From an uncultured Clostridium sp. (GTDB lineage Bacteria > Bacillota > Clostridia > TANB77 > CAG-508): 17,692 bases of DNA. This document shows, in pieces, positions 16,315 through 17,692 of this stretch; position 1 is the stretch's first letter, and every line of letters begins with the position of its first letter. The stretch spans positions 1 to 17,692 of the forward strand of contig USQA01000006.1 in the NCBI GenBank assembly GCA_900556695.1, given 5' to 3'. A program made the translations under genes and the position numbers. The notes under the pieces were generated by a model. That model did no database searches, was not told the origin of the DNA, and saw only the letters and a program-made list of their open reading frames with translations.

Positions 16315-16343
16315 ATTTTACTACATATTTTTATAAATCTCAA
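16315..16343 (-). promoter_or_regulatory. sigma-A promoter for xth
   Basis: Minus strand: -35 TTGAGA (16343-16338), 17-nt spacer, -10 TAAAAT (16320-16315); one mismatch in each box. About 45 bp upstream of the xth start. Confidence 0.6.
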
Positions 16344-16384
16344 GTTTATAAATTTAAAGTCGTTATCTACATTAACAGCTCATC

Positions 16385-16497
16385 TATACAAATAGTAAAA
16401 TAATATTTTGAATTAAAAGCTTAAGCAGCACTAGCTCACGGATAACCCATGAAACCTCGAAAGTTTTAATAAAAAATATTAATTTATTATTTGTATA
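16385..16497. repeat. dispersed palindromic arm-and-core element, copy 2
   Basis: Left arm 16385-16418 and right arm 16464-16497 pair at 30 of 34 positions, with one further G-T pair. The 45-nt core (16419-16463) matches copy 1 (5544-5588) at 39 of 45 positions without gaps, and all six differences are transitions. The inner 17 nt of each arm is also shared with copy 1 (one or a few differences), but the outer arms differ in sequence and still pair. It lies between the xth promoter and the terminator of the 3D-domain gene, the same type of position and the same orientation as copy 1. No T-run follows and no reading frame is present. Family unknown. Confidence 0.75.
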
Positions 16498-16538
16498 AAA
16501 TAAATTAACAATTTAAATTAAACTTTTTATAATAAAAA

Positions 16539-16563
16539 ACAGTTCTTAAAATCTAAGAACTGT
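16539..16563 (-). terminator. Rho-independent terminator of the 3D-domain gene
   Basis: A 10-bp stem ACAGTTCTTA/TAAGAACTGT (16539-16548 with 16554-16563) with a 5-nt loop, followed on the minus strand by TTTTTATT. It begins about 20 nt after the stop codon. Confidence 0.85.
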
Positions 16564-16582
16564 CTTATTTATATTAAATTTA

Positions 16583-17533
16583 TTAATTTGCTACACTAAC
16601 TGGTAAGTATTTTACTCCCCATTGTAAAGCTTGTGCATGTGAATTTACATATATATCAATTCTATTGCCATTAATTGCTCCACCTCTATCTTCAACTGTA
16701 TATATGTGTCCACCAATATTTAACTTTGTTCCAAATGCAAATTTTGAAGATGCTGCAACTGTTCTACCAGCTGTTGCTTTTGTTCCTGATGCTGTTCTTC
16801 CTGTTGTTTTTCCACAACATTTACTACAAGAACAATATGCTGTTATTTTGTATGTTTGACCATTTATTACTGTAGATGTAGTTGTTGCTGCTGTTGCATC
16901 TGCTGTTCTTGCTTGGGCTGATCTTGAAGTTTGTGTTTTTTGAACTTGAACAATTTTATTAACAGGTTCTTGTAACACTACTTCAGATATAACTGTTTTT
17001 TCAATTTCTATATCATTTTGATATTTTACTTTATATGTTACTTCTTTTAAACCATCTTTTCCTTGTTGCAATACTTTATTTTTTGTTCCTTCTGTATTTT
17101 CTGTAGCATTTTTTGTTATTGTTTCAAAAGGTATTACAACTTGTTCTTTTACTATTTTTTCAGTAATTGGAGCATAATTTTCTAGTAATTGATTTAATGA
17201 TGTTTCAACTCCGTTTTCTGAAATCTTAGCAATTTGAACTTCATTATATGATTTATCAGTAATTTGTATATTTTGTCCTGATGTAACTTCTGAATCTATG
17301 TCTGGTATTGTTTTTTGATTTTCTTCTAATATAATATTATTTTCTTCTAATATATCTGACACTTTTGTTTTTGATGTTAAAACTGTCATTTCATAACCAT
17401 TTTGTAATGTTATTTTAATATCATTTAATTTTGTGTTTACAGCCATTACTCCTATTCCTGATATTAAAATTAATATTATGCTAACACAGATAATTTTCAT
17501 TATAGAAATTGAAGCTTTTTCTTCTTTTTTCAT
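16583..17533 (-). CDS. DUF348-G5-3D domain cell-wall protein (YabE/RpfB-like)
   Basis: Secreted or membrane-anchored wall-remodelling protein; relatives such as B. subtilis YabE are thought to act as peptidoglycan lytic enzymes. 316 aa. N-terminal anchor or signal (12-32). Ubiquitin-like DUF348 domain at about 38-93 (ITLQNGYEMTVLTSKTKVSDIL). A stretch possibly holding a second, degenerate DUF348 (about 97-123). G5 domain at about 124-198. An Ala/Thr/Ser linker. The 3D double-psi barrel is at 228-316 with YCSCSKCCGKTTG, TASGTKATAGRTVAA, and the acidic pair D282 (VEDRGG) and D293 (NRIDIY). The first of the three name-giving aspartates is not seen: AASSKFAFGTKL stands where AVDP is common, as in some clostridial relatives. 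ATG at 17533; AGGAGG is 12 nt away, longer than usual, but a stop codon lies in frame just upstream. Confidence 0.88.
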   Translation of the reverse strand: MKKEEKASISIMKIICVSIILILISGIGVMAVNTKLNDIKITLQNGYEMTVLTSKTKVSDILEENNIILEENQKTIPDIDSEVTSGQNIQITDKSYNEVQIAKISENGVETSLNQLLENYAPITEKIVKEQVVIPFETITKNATENTEGTKNKVLQQGKDGLKEVTYKVKYQNDIEIEKTVISEVVLQEPVNKIVQVQKTQTSRSAQARTADATAATTTSTVINGQTYKITAYCSCSKCCGKTTGRTASGTKATAGRTVAASSKFAFGTKLNIGGHIYTVEDRGGAINGNRIDIYVNSHAQALQWGVKYLPVSVAN

Positions 17534-17567
17534 AAATTTTTAATACCTCCTTTTGGCATCGATTTAA

Positions 17568-17596
17568 ATTATACTATATTTTGTTGTTTTTGTCAA
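17568..17596 (-). promoter_or_regulatory. perfect-consensus sigma-A promoter of the 3D-domain gene
   Basis: Minus strand: TTGACA (17596-17591), 17-nt spacer, TATAAT (17573-17568), the full housekeeping consensus. It predicts strong constitutive expression unless repressed. The leader is about 30 nt. Confidence 0.85.
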
Positions 17597-17613
17597 ATTT
17601 GTACAAGCTTAGA

Positions 17614-17647
17614 GTTACAACTGTTTCATTATAGTATATGCTGTAAC
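17614..17647. other. small inverted repeat upstream of the 3D-domain gene promoter
   Basis: GTTACA (17614-17619) pairs with TGTAAC (17642-17647), extendable by two pairs past one mismatch, around a 22-nt A/T-rich interior that includes a TATAAT on the minus strand. It could be an operator, the end of an unseen upstream unit, or chance. Bases 17648-17692 hold only T-rich sequence. Confidence 0.25.
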
Positions 17648-17692
17648 CCTTGGAAATAGTACTAAATTTTTTTGAATATTTTTCTTTTTTTG

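Overview
The window is chromosomal DNA of a low-GC Gram-positive bacterium, most likely an uncultured Clostridia-type Firmicute. The pointers are strong A/T bias in codons and spacers, AGGAGG-type ribosome binding sites, frequent TTG/GTG starts, near-consensus sigma-A promoters, and a typical Firmicute gene set (ComEA, PBP5-type carboxypeptidase, LytR-CpsA-Psr protein, GdpP, a G5/3D-domain wall protein). The Firmicute-type RpoB carries an intact rifampicin pocket. Species or order cannot be fixed from the sequence alone.

Layout, left to right. A truncated comEA (minus strand) diverges from a dacF-like D,D-carboxypeptidase gene. That gene converges on an LCP cell-wall ligase gene (minus) across a bidirectional terminator. 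Upstream of LCP, also on minus, is gdpP (c-di-AMP phosphodiesterase) with its own promoter and a GC-rich terminator. Then come rpoC and rpoB as an isolated two-gene operon on minus, with a consensus promoter and a leader of about 190 nt. Diverging from rpoB is a COG2426 small membrane protein gene (plus). It converges on a two-gene minus operon, xth (exodeoxyribonuclease III) followed by an AI-2E/PerM-family membrane protein. The right end holds a DUF348-G5-3D wall-remodelling protein gene (minus) with a perfect-consensus promoter.

How the genes fit together: four of the proteins act at or on the cell envelope (carboxypeptidase, LCP ligase, 3D-domain protein, and GdpP through c-di-AMP control of turgor and wall homeostasis). 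The rest are core transcription (RpoB/RpoC), DNA repair (Xth), DNA uptake (ComEA) and membrane transport. Every gene is intact except comEA, which runs off the left edge. There is no phage, IS, CRISPR array, tRNA or rRNA in the window.

The unusual content is between the genes. Several spacers hold long, nearly perfect inverted repeats that are not simple terminators. The best case is a pair of copies (near 5.5 kb and 16.4 kb) of one dispersed element. Each has a 45-nt core of about 50% GC, 39/45 identical, inside A/T-rich arms that differ in sequence between copies yet stay self-complementary. Three other arm-and-core structures sit in the rpoB-rpoC spacer, upstream of the COG2426 gene, and downstream of rpoC. 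I do not recognise any of them as a known RNA or mobile element family.
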